From NCBI GenBank assembly GCA_035499355.1, contig DATJYZ010000104.1, positions 1-12,497 of the forward strand: DNA of 12,497 bases, written 5' to 3'. Positions 7,056 through 12,497 of the stretch are shown in pieces (position 1 is the stretch's first letter; the number at the start of each line of letters is the position of its first letter). A program made the translations under genes and the position numbers. The notes under the pieces are model-generated. The model did not search any database, was not told the DNA's origin, and was given only the letters and a program-made list of their open reading frames with translations. The DNA comes from JAEUPI01 sp035499355. GTDB lineage: Bacteria; Pseudomonadota; Gammaproteobacteria; Burkholderiales; Burkholderiaceae_C.

Positions 7056-9317
7056 TCACTCCTTGACGCAATCGACCAGCCAGGTCTTGTGCCCTTTGGC
7101 GTCGCGGTCGAAGCGCAGACCGTGGATGTCGGCCTCGAAGCCGGGGAAGCGGTCGTCGGTGTCGCGCGCGAACTTCAGGTAGTCGACGATCGACGCCGTC
7201 ACGAAGCGCTCGCCCGGCATGATCAGCGGGATGCCCGGCGGGTACGGCACCAGCATCACGGCGGTGACGCGGCCCTTGAGCTTTTCGATCGGCACCGGCT
7301 CGACCGCGCCGTGCACCAGCGCGTCATAGGCGTCGGCCGGCTTCATCGCCGGCGTCGGCAGCTCGGTGTACATCGCGTTCATCGCCACCGCGGTGTCGTT
7401 GTCGCGGTAGCACGCGTGCAGCGAGTCGCACAGGTCGCGCAGGCCCCAGCCCGCATAGGCGCTGCCGGCTGCCGCGGCCACGCTGGGCAGCGTCTTGGCC
7501 AGCGGCGCGTTGCCGTCGTAGTCGTTCTTGAAATCGACCAACGCGTCGACCATGGTGGCCCACTTGCCGCGCGTGATGCCGAGCGAGAACAGGATCAGGA
7601 AGCTGTACAGCCCGGTCTTCTCGACCACCAGCCCGCGCTCCCACAGGTACTTGCTGACCACCGCTGCCGGGATGCCGCTCTTGCCGAGCTTGCCGCCCTT
7701 GCCGAGGCCCGGCGTCAGCAGCGTGACCTTGATCGGGTCGAGCATCACGTAGTCGGGCGCCAGCGCGCCGAAGCCGTGCCAGTCGGCCTTGGGGTCGAGC
7801 ACCCAGTCGGCGGTCTTGGGCGGCTTGTCGAGATCGAGCTTGGTCGGTTGCCAGACCTCGAACCACCAGCCGGCCTTAAAGCTCTTGCCCACCGCGTGCA
7901 GCGCGCGGCGGAAGTTCATCGCTTCGTCGTGCGTCTCCTGCACGATCGCGCGGCCGGCCGCGCCTTCCATCATCGCCGAGCTGACGTCGAGCGACGCCAT
8001 GATGCCGTAGTGCGGCGACGTCGAGCCGTGCATCATGAAGGCGTCGTTGAAGCGGGTGGTGTCGATCTTGCGCTTCTCGCTCTCCTGGATGTGGATCATC
8101 GAGGCCTGCGAGAACGCGGCCAGCAGCTTGTGCGTCGAGTGGGTGGCGAACACCAGCGTGTGGTCGGCGCGCGGATGGCCGCGCGGCACGCCCATCGCGT
8201 GGCGGCCGGCGTAGAACTCGTGGAACGCCGCGTAGGCGTACCAGGCCTCGTCGAAGTGCAGCGCGTCGACCTGGTCGGCGACCGTGGCCTTGATCTTCTC
8301 GGCGTTGTAGCACAGGCCGTCGTAGGTGGAGTTGGTCACCACCGCGATGCGCACGCCGCCCTTGGCGCGGCGCGCGATCGGGCTGGCGGCGACCTTCTTC
8401 TTGATCGCCGCCGGTGAGAACTGGTCGAGCCCGATCGGGCCGATGATGCCGTAGTCGTTGCGCGACGGCGTGAAGTAGATCGGCGTCGCGCCGGTCATGA
8501 TCAGCGAGTGCAGCAGGCTCTTGTGGCAGTTGCGGTCGACGATCACCAGGTCGTCGCGCCCCGCCATCGAATGCCAGACGATCTTGTTGGCGGTGGAGGT
8601 GCCGTTGGTGACGAAGTAGGTGTGGTCGGCGCCGAACACCTTGGCCGCGTAGGCCTCGGCCGCCTTCACCGGCCCGGTGTGGTCGAGCAGCGAGCCGAGC
8701 TCGGGCACCGACACCGACAGGTCCGAGCGCAGCGTGTTTTCGCCGAAGAACGCGTGCAGCGCGTAGCCGACCGGCGACTTCAGGAAGCCGACGCCGCCGG
8801 CGTGCCCCGGCGTGTGCCACGAATACGCCGAGCGCTCGGCGTGGTGCGCCAGCGCCTTGAAGAACGGCGGCAGCAGGTTGGCCAGGTAGTCCTCCGCCAG
8901 CCGCATGATCTGGCGCGCCAGGAACTCGGTGGTGTCCTCGTACAGGTAGAGGATCGCGCTCACGTCGCGCAGCGCGTCCGCAGCACCGGGCGCGTCGCCG
9001 CGCAGCGCCGCGCTCTCGCCCAGCGCCACGATCGGCAGCCCCGGTGCACGCTCGTGCACCGCCCTCAACTGCGCCACCACCTTCTTCAGCGCGCCGGCAT
9101 CGCCGCGCGTGCCCTCGGCGTCGAACGCGATCGCCGCCAGCCCGCGGTGCGTGCCGGCCACGATGCCGGCATCCTCGCGCGTGTCGACGAGGATGGTCCT
9201 CCAGCCGCCGTGCTCGAGCTGCTGCTGGATCTGGCGCAGCCGCACCCCGGCCACCGACTGCGCGGCGACGTCGCGGTGCGCGATCAGGATCGGAAAGCTC
9301 CGCTTGAACTGCTCCAT
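7056..9317 (-). CDS. ldcA: Lysine (arginine/lysine) decarboxylase, LdcA type
   Basis: The 753-residue PLP enzyme has the wing domain (about 1-130), aminotransferase-fold core and C-terminal domain of the Orn/Lys/Arg decarboxylase family. The PLP lysine is Lys397 in ATHSTHKLLAAFSQASMIH (391-409). GTSTANK (239-245), HKS (265-267) and DEAWYAY (356-362) complete the cofactor site. The region from LDPIKVTLLTPG (526-537) to VVEKTG (564-569) resembles lysine decarboxylases (CadA), while ITRGKW (581-586) resembles arginine decarboxylase AdiA. As I remember it, Pseudomonas aeruginosa LdcA (PA1818, lysine-specific but arginine-induced) matches closely throughout. The product would be cadaverine, or agmatine if it accepts arginine. 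ATG 9317 begins 13 bp after the porin stop and has only a weak GGGTGA ribosome site. The gene ends 4 bp before the TTG of the ornithine decarboxylase gene. Family membership is certain; substrate is inferred. Confidence 0.9.
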   Translation of the reverse strand: MEQFKRSFPILIAHRDVAAQSVAGVRLRQIQQQLEHGGWRTILVDTREDAGIVAGTHRGLAAIAFDAEGTRGDAGALKKVVAQLRAVHERAPGLPIVALGESAALRGDAPGAADALRDVSAILYLYEDTTEFLARQIMRLAEDYLANLLPPFFKALAHHAERSAYSWHTPGHAGGVGFLKSPVGYALHAFFGENTLRSDLSVSVPELGSLLDHTGPVKAAEAYAAKVFGADHTYFVTNGTSTANKIVWHSMAGRDDLVIVDRNCHKSLLHSLIMTGATPIYFTPSRNDYGIIGPIGLDQFSPAAIKKKVAASPIARRAKGGVRIAVVTNSTYDGLCYNAEKIKATVADQVDALHFDEAWYAYAAFHEFYAGRHAMGVPRGHPRADHTLVFATHSTHKLLAAFSQASMIHIQESEKRKIDTTRFNDAFMMHGSTSPHYGIMASLDVSSAMMEGAAGRAIVQETHDEAMNFRRALHAVGKSFKAGWWFEVWQPTKLDLDKPPKTADWVLDPKADWHGFGALAPDYVMLDPIKVTLLTPGLGKGGKLGKSGIPAAVVSKYLWERGLVVEKTGLYSFLILFSLGITRGKWATMVDALVDFKNDYDGNAPLAKTLPSVAAAAGSAYAGWGLRDLCDSLHACYRDNDTAVAMNAMYTELPTPAMKPADAYDALVHGAVEPVPIEKLKGRVTAVMLVPYPPGIPLIMPGERFVTASIVDYLKFARDTDDRFPGFEADIHGLRFDRDAKGHKTWLVDCVKE
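7059..7064 (-). promoter_or_regulatory. Ribosome binding site for the TTG-started speF
   Basis: AAGGAG on the minus strand lies 7 nt before the TTG at 7051. The TGA stop of ldcA (7058-7056) falls between this site and the start codon, so ribosomes finishing ldcA stop almost on the new start. This site is the main reason for accepting TTG as the initiator. Confidence 0.8.
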
Positions 9318-9330
9318 GTGTTCACCCGGT

Positions 9331-10551
9331 TCAGAACGACACGCGGGTCGACCACTGCACGCGCGAGTCGTTGGCACTGGCACCACCCTTGTCGGACTTG
9401 CGGCCCCAGATGAACTCGCCGCCGGTCATCACGTTCTTGGTCAGCTGGTACAGCACGTTGGCCGACGCGTAGCTGCCGCGGCGGAACGCACTGTCGAACT
9501 GGCCGTCGGTGGTGTTTTGCTTGTGCTCGCTGGCGCCGATCGCCGACGTCCACTTGTCGCTCCACGAGTGGTTGTAGTACAGCATGTAGCCGTACGACGT
9601 GACCGCCTGCCCGTGCAGCGTCGCGTCCGGCGCGATGTCGATGCCGCCGTCGTTCATGTAGCTGGCGATCGCCTTGCCGGCGACCACGCCCCAGTTGAAC
9701 TGGCCCTGCTTGGTGATCTTGACGGTGCCGGTGACGTTCATGCCGTAGCCGGTCAACTGCTTCGACGGCTCGCCGTCGGCGCTGGCGGTGTTGTGATAGC
9801 CCACCGAGCGCAGGATGCCGGCACCGCGTACGTAGCCCCAGTTGCCGGCGTAGCGGTACGACACCACCAGATCGGGCCACTTGTTCTTCGGCTGGATGCC
9901 CGCGCCGAGCTCCGGCGCCACCGCGGTCACCTTGCCGGTGTCGATCGCCGAGTTCGGTGCCTCGAGCGAGACCACCAGCGCCTGGCTGTCCGTCGTGAAC
10001 GGCGTGATGCGGAACTGCGGGTTGCGCACGAACGACATGCCCGACGGCCCCCAGTAGTCGATCGTGTTCGGAAAGATGCCGATGTCCATGAAGTTGGAAT
10101 CGGTCTGCCCGGCGCCGTACATGCCCATCTCGGCCCACGCGCGCAGCCAGTGGATGTTGGTGCCGCCGTCGGTGCCGAAGAGGTCGAACGCGAGATCGGT
10201 CTTGACCATGCCCATGCTGGTCGGAATGAACGCGCGCACGCCGAGGCTGGATTGCCGGATGCTGAACAAGAACTGGCCGTTCTGGCCGCAGCCCGGGTCG
10301 TTGGCGCCGCCGCCGGGGCAGTTGATCGGAATCTGCGACGGCCGCAGCGTCGCCGCCCAATCGGGCGCCATCTTGTTGAAGTCGTAGATCGCGTCGATCA
10401 TCGCCTGGCCGTAGACCTCGACGCGCGCGTCGCCGACATTGGGCGCGCCGGTCTCGCCAGCCGATCCGGGCGCCACCACCGGCGCGCCGTGACCCGCATA
10501 CGCGGCACCACTCACCGCCCACACCGCGAGGGCTACTGCGTTGCTTCTCAT
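9331..10551 (-). CDS. DcaP-like outer-membrane porin
   Basis: The 406-residue protein has a Sec signal peptide (MRSNAVALAVWAVSGAAYA, cleavage after residue 19). The mature part is rich in alternating beta-strand sequence and ends in the terminal phenylalanine (STRVSF) typical of outer-membrane barrels. VEVYGQAMIDAIYDF (44-58), FSIRQSSLGVRAFIPT (96-111), KTDLAFDLFGTDGG (117-130) and FMDIGIFPNTIDYWGPSGM (154-172) recall the DcaP trimeric porin family, whose Acinetobacter members pass dicarboxylates and other small anions. The N-terminal coiled coil of Acinetobacter DcaP is not evident; only about 24 linker residues follow the signal. Cys78 and Cys88 could form a loop disulfide. ATG 10551 has AAGGAG about 7 nt upstream; a GTG 36 nt further up is rejected. 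It is the first gene of the operon, so it probably admits an operon substrate or releases a product across the outer membrane. The solute is not known. Confidence 0.85.
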   Translation of the reverse strand: MRSNAVALAVWAVSGAAYAGHGAPVVAPGSAGETGAPNVGDARVEVYGQAMIDAIYDFNKMAPDWAATLRPSQIPINCPGGGANDPGCGQNGQFLFSIRQSSLGVRAFIPTSMGMVKTDLAFDLFGTDGGTNIHWLRAWAEMGMYGAGQTDSNFMDIGIFPNTIDYWGPSGMSFVRNPQFRITPFTTDSQALVVSLEAPNSAIDTGKVTAVAPELGAGIQPKNKWPDLVVSYRYAGNWGYVRGAGILRSVGYHNTASADGEPSKQLTGYGMNVTGTVKITKQGQFNWGVVAGKAIASYMNDGGIDIAPDATLHGQAVTSYGYMLYYNHSWSDKWTSAIGASEHKQNTTDGQFDSAFRRGSYASANVLYQLTKNVMTGGEFIWGRKSDKGGASANDSRVQWSTRVSF

Positions 10552-10579
10552 GCGTTGTCTCCTTCTGTGCCGAGGTTTG

Positions 10580-10602
10580 CCGGCCACGATGCATTCGGCC
10601 GG
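10580..10602 (-). repeat. Small inverted repeat in the porin leader
   Basis: CCGGCC (10580-10585) and GGCCGG (10597-10602) could pair in the mRNA leader as a 6-bp stem with an 11-nt loop, ending about 28 nt before the porin start codon and upstream of its ribosome binding site. There is no U-run after it, so it is not a terminator. The significance is uncertain. Confidence 0.25.
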
Positions 10603-10613
10603 TCTACGTGCAG

Positions 10614-10639
10614 CGCGTGCAAAACGTAGCGCACACGCG
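10614..10639. repeat. Inverted repeat CGCGTG-N14-CACGCG
   Basis: Two 6-bp arms (10614-10619 and 10634-10639) are exact reverse complements and flank the candidate minus-strand -10 element. Such a site could hold a repressor or an arginine- or polyamine-responsive protein at the operon promoter. In GC-rich DNA a repeat of this size can also arise by chance. Confidence 0.3.
10623..10628 (-). promoter_or_regulatory. Candidate -10 element for the porin/arc operon
   Basis: Read on the minus strand this is TACGTT, with 3 of 6 matches to TATAAT. Its centre lies 31 bp from the centre of the FNR/ANR box, the distance expected between an FNR site at -41.5 and a -10 hexamer. A weak -10 and no evident -35 are normal for activator-dependent promoters. 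The assignment rests mainly on spacing. Confidence 0.35.
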
Positions 10640-10649
10640 TCCTATGCGC

Positions 10650-10663
10650 TTGATCTAGGTCAA
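10650..10663. promoter_or_regulatory. Putative FNR/ANR-family binding site
   Basis: The sequence TTGATCTAGGTCAA matches the FNR/ANR consensus TTGAT-N4-ATCAA at 9 of 10 positions, with only the first base of the second half-site differing. Its centre is about 105 nt upstream of the porin ATG. If it activates as a class II site (centred at -41.5), transcription would start near 10615, leaving a leader of about 64 nt. ANR controls arcDABC in Pseudomonas, so anaerobic control of an arginine deiminase operon agrees with known biology. It could also serve the divergent sulfatase gene or both. The motif is seen directly; the regulator is inferred. Confidence 0.7.
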
Positions 10664-10680
10664 CTCGGGCGGCAAAGCCT

Positions 10681-10698
10681 ATAGGACCTCGGTCCCAT
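10681..10698. repeat. 18-bp near-palindrome, possible operator
   Basis: The core GGACC-TC-GGTCC is a perfect inverted repeat with a 2-bp centre. The flanking AT...AT pairs as well, with one mismatch per arm. It sits just upstream of the TACAAT element for the sulfatase gene and about 18 bp from the FNR/ANR box. The symmetry suits a dimeric regulator; no known regulator is recognised. Confidence 0.45.
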
Positions 10699-10710
10699 GT
10701 TTCAGGCCAC

Positions 10711-10716
10711 TACAAT
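10711..10716 (+). promoter_or_regulatory. Candidate -10 element for the sulfatase gene
   Basis: TACAAT matches the sigma-70 -10 consensus at 5 of 6 positions and faces the sulfatase gene. Transcription would start near 10722, giving a leader of about 64 nt. No good -35 hexamer lies 16-18 bp upstream, where the near-palindrome 10681-10698 is found instead, so an activator or repressor site there is possible. Confidence 0.4.
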
Positions 10717-10785
10717 CCGCGCCGCGTTGGCGCAGCGCAGCAACCGATCATCGATGGCGTCGGTCGCAAGGAAGGTGACATTTCA

Positions 10786-12497
10786 ATGAACAAGCGCGAT
10801 TTCGACGACCACACCATGACGCGACGCGACGTGCTCGCGCACAGCGCCGCCGCACTCGCTGGCGGCGCGTTGCTCGGTGCCACGGCGCCGCTGCGCGCGC
10901 AGGCACCGGCGGTCCAGTCGAAGCGCGACGCGCGACCCAACATCCTGTTCGTCTTCACCGACCAGGAGCGCTATTTCCGGCAGTGGCCCGCGGGCCTGAG
11001 CCTGCCGGGACACGAGCGCCTGCAGCGCAGCGGGATCGCGTTCCACAACCATTACTGCCCGGCGGTGATGTGCACGTCGTCGCGCGCGGTGCTGATGACC
11101 GGGCTGCAGACCGCCGACAACCGCATGTTCGAGAACGCCGACGCGCAATGGGTGAAGTCGCTGTCGACGTCGGTGCCGACGGTCGGCCACATGCTGCGCA
11201 AGGCGGGCTACTACACCGCGTACAAGGGCAAGTGGCACCTCAACAAGGAGTTCGAGAGCACCGACCCCGACCGTCTCTTCACCACCGAGATGGACGCCTA
11301 CGGCTTCTCGGACTACGCCTGGCCGGGCGACGTGCTGGCGCACGCGCTCGGCGGCTACAAGTTCGACCACATGATCGCCGGCAGCGCGGTCTCGTGGCTG
11401 CGCAACAAGGGCCGGCCGCTCGCCGACGAGGGCAAGCCATGGTCGCTGACCGTGAGCCTGGTGAACCCGCACGACATCATGTACCTCAACACCGACGCGC
11501 CCGGCCAGCGCGTGCAGGACACCGGGCACCTGATGATGCACAGCGAGCGCGTGCCCGATCACCCCGACTACCGCCGCACGTGGAACGCGCCGCTGCCCGC
11601 GAGCCTGCACCAGCCCTTCGACGAGCCCGGCCGGCCCAGGGCGCACGGGGAGTACGACAAGGCGTGGGGCTTCACGCTGGGCCGCATCCCACCGGAAGAC
11701 ACGCGCTGGCATCGCTTCACCGACTACTACCTCAACTGCATCCGCACGGTCGATGCGCAGGTGGCCACGCTGCTGGCCGAGCTCGATGCGCTCAAGCTGA
11801 GCGACCGCACGATCGTCGTCTTCACCTCCGACCATGGCGAGATGGGCGGCGCGCACGGCCTGCGCGGCAAGGGCGCGTTTGCCTACGAGGAGAGCCTGCA
11901 CCTGCCGTTCTACGTCGTGCACCCCGACGTGCGCGGCGGTCAGGCCTGCCGCGCGCTGTCGAGCCACATCGACGTGGCGCCGACCTTGCTGTCGCTGGCC
12001 GGCATGGACCGCACGCGCAGCAGCGAGTTCGCCGGCCGCGACCTACCGGGCAAGGACCTGAGCCCGGCGATCGGCAAGCCCGCCGCCAGCGGCGTGCACG
12101 CGGTGCGCGAGCAGATCCTGTTCACTTTCAGCGGCGTCGCGCAGACCGACTCCGGCCTGATGCGCGTGATCGCCGAAGGCACCGTCGCCGGCAAGGACCA
12201 GAAGACGGCGATCCAGGAGGCCGGCTTCAAGCCCGACCTGCTCAAGCGCGGCAGCGTGCGCGCCACCTTCGACGGCCGCCACAAGTTCGCGCGCTACTTC
12301 TCGCCGGTGCAGCGGCACCGGCCGACCACGGTCGACCAGCTGTACCAGATGAACGACCTCGAGCTGTACGACCTGCAGAACGATCCCGCCGAGATGAAGA
12401 ACCTGGCGGCGGCCAAGGGCGCCAACGACGCGCTGGTGGCGTCGATGAACGACAAGCTCAACGCGGCGATGGACGCCGAGTTCGGCAAGGACGACGG
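10786..12497 (+). CDS. Sulfatase-superfamily hydrolase, Tat-exported (3' end beyond window)
   Basis: An open frame of 570 complete codons runs off the window edge. The start ATG has a strong AAGGAAGG/GGTGA ribosome site about 7 nt upstream. The N terminus has a twin-arginine signal: TRRDVL (12-17), a hydrophobic stretch (21-34) and a probable cleavage after RAQA (40), so the enzyme probably folds with its metal before export to the periplasm. Alkaline-phosphatase-fold sulfatase landmarks follow: PNILFVFTDQ (51-60) with metal ligand Asp59, the signature segment CPAVMCTSSRAVLMTG (91-106) with Cys96 and Arg100, YKGKWH (146-151), TSDHGEMGG (347-355) with Asp349/His350, RGKG (360-363) and the C-terminal ELYDL...DP...NL motif (526-540). 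In most sulfatases Cys-x-Pro-Ser-Arg is converted to formylglycine; here Pro is Ser. Substrate is unknown: sulfate ester, phosphonate or phosphate ester are all possible. Confidence 0.9.
   Translation, partial: MNKRDFDDHTMTRRDVLAHSAAALAGGALLGATAPLRAQAPAVQSKRDARPNILFVFTDQERYFRQWPAGLSLPGHERLQRSGIAFHNHYCPAVMCTSSRAVLMTGLQTADNRMFENADAQWVKSLSTSVPTVGHMLRKAGYYTAYKGKWHLNKEFESTDPDRLFTTEMDAYGFSDYAWPGDVLAHALGGYKFDHMIAGSAVSWLRNKGRPLADEGKPWSLTVSLVNPHDIMYLNTDAPGQRVQDTGHLMMHSERVPDHPDYRRTWNAPLPASLHQPFDEPGRPRAHGEYDKAWGFTLGRIPPEDTRWHRFTDYYLNCIRTVDAQVATLLAELDALKLSDRTIVVFTSDHGEMGGAHGLRGKGAFAYEESLHLPFYVVHPDVRGGQACRALSSHIDVAPTLLSLAGMDRTRSSEFAGRDLPGKDLSPAIGKPAASGVHAVREQILFTFSGVAQTDSGLMRVIAEGTVAGKDQKTAIQEAGFKPDLLKRGSVRATFDGRHKFARYFSPVQRHRPTTVDQLYQMNDLELYDLQNDPAEMKNLAAAKGANDALVASMNDKLNAAMDAEFGKDD

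Larger units (their letters stand above)
10552..10785. promoter_or_regulatory. Divergent intergenic control region
   Basis: This 234-bp stretch lies between the start codons of the porin (minus strand) and the sulfatase (plus strand) and must carry the promoters of both. It is locally less GC-rich than the genes. It contains the FNR/ANR-type box (10650-10663), a near-palindrome (10681-10698), an inverted repeat over the expected minus-strand promoter (10614-10639), a smaller one in the minus-strand leader (10580-10602) and a TACAAT element in plus orientation (10711-10716). I see no credible small coding gene, riboswitch or leader-peptide attenuator in it. Confidence 0.8.

Noticed and set aside
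9318..9386. A 23-codon N-terminal extension of the LdcA-type decarboxylase.
   Set aside because: It overlaps the porin C-terminal coding region, and the family N terminus (MEQFKRSFPILIAHRD) begins at 9317. The weak ribosome site leaves slight doubt.
6..9413. Many long open frames on the plus strand opposite the arc/decarboxylase genes (for example 6-1223, 1379-2632, 4493-6349, 7089-8417).
   Set aside because: They are antisense shadows caused by GC-rich third positions. Their translations are low-complexity and rich in Arg, His, Ala and Val, with no recognisable domain, while the opposite strand carries complete catalytic motifs.
10552..10587. A GTG start 36 nt upstream for the porin, adding an arginine-rich stretch before the signal peptide.
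   Set aside because: It would bury a normal signal peptide, and the AAGGAG site would lie inside the coding region instead of before ATG 10551.
10580..10602. The CCGGCC/GGCCGG hairpin as an attenuator or terminator in the porin leader.
   Set aside because: The stem is only 6 bp, there is no U-run and no leader peptide rich in arginine, lysine or ornithine-related codons. It is listed only as a small repeat.
10783..11967. A 394-codon open frame on the minus strand opposite the sulfatase gene.
   Set aside because: The plus strand here encodes a coherent sulfatase with all family motifs and a strong ribosome binding site. The minus-strand translation is the same biased shadow type.
1..12497. 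tRNA or rRNA genes, CRISPR arrays, insertion sequences, toxin-antitoxin or phage genes.
   Set aside because: I saw no repeat-spacer pattern, transposase, tRNA-like cloverleaf or phage protein on either strand; coding density and composition are even throughout.

Overview
The window (about 12.5 kb, uniformly GC-rich, strong GC bias at third codon positions, clear AAGGAG-type ribosome binding sites) looks like chromosome from a betaproteobacterium, most likely of the order Burkholderiales. The taxonomic call is an inference from composition, codon use and the protein families present; no rRNA or other marker lies in the window.

Minus strand, about 10.55 kb down to 1: eight genes run in one direction with gaps of only 1-58 bp and read as a single operon. 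In transcription order they are a DcaP-like outer-membrane porin (10551-9331), a lysine (or arginine/lysine) decarboxylase of the LdcA type (9317-7056), an ornithine decarboxylase of the SpeC/SpeF type that starts at TTG (7051-4664), a PotE-like putrescine/ornithine antiporter (4653-3325), a family 3 periplasmic solute-binding protein (3302-2376), arginine deiminase arcA (2317-1097), catabolic ornithine carbamoyltransferase arcB (1052-48) and the first 15 codons of carbamate kinase arcC (46 to the window edge).

Together these encode a plausible metabolic line. Arginine is deiminated to citrulline, then phosphorolysed to ornithine and carbamoyl phosphate; carbamate kinase makes ATP; ornithine is decarboxylated to putrescine; and putrescine leaves through the PotE-like carrier. 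Lysine (or arginine) decarboxylation runs in parallel. Every branch consumes protons or releases ammonia, so the unit would serve anaerobic ATP supply and acid resistance. No ArcD-type arginine/ornithine antiporter is present, so the PotE-like protein may be the exchanger for the whole unit.

Intergenic region 10552-10785 (234 bp) separates this operon from a divergent gene. It holds a near-perfect FNR/ANR box (TTGAT-N4-GTCAA, 10650-10663), placed suitably for a class II promoter firing towards the porin, plus two inverted repeats and a TACAAT element facing the other gene.

Plus strand, 10786 to the window end: a sulfatase-superfamily hydrolase with a Tat-like signal and an unusual active-site signature (Cys-Thr-Ser-Ser-Arg instead of Cys-x-Pro-Ser-Arg), cut off by the window edge. 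Its relation to the polyamine/arginine operon is unclear. I saw no tRNA, rRNA, insertion sequence, CRISPR array or phage gene.
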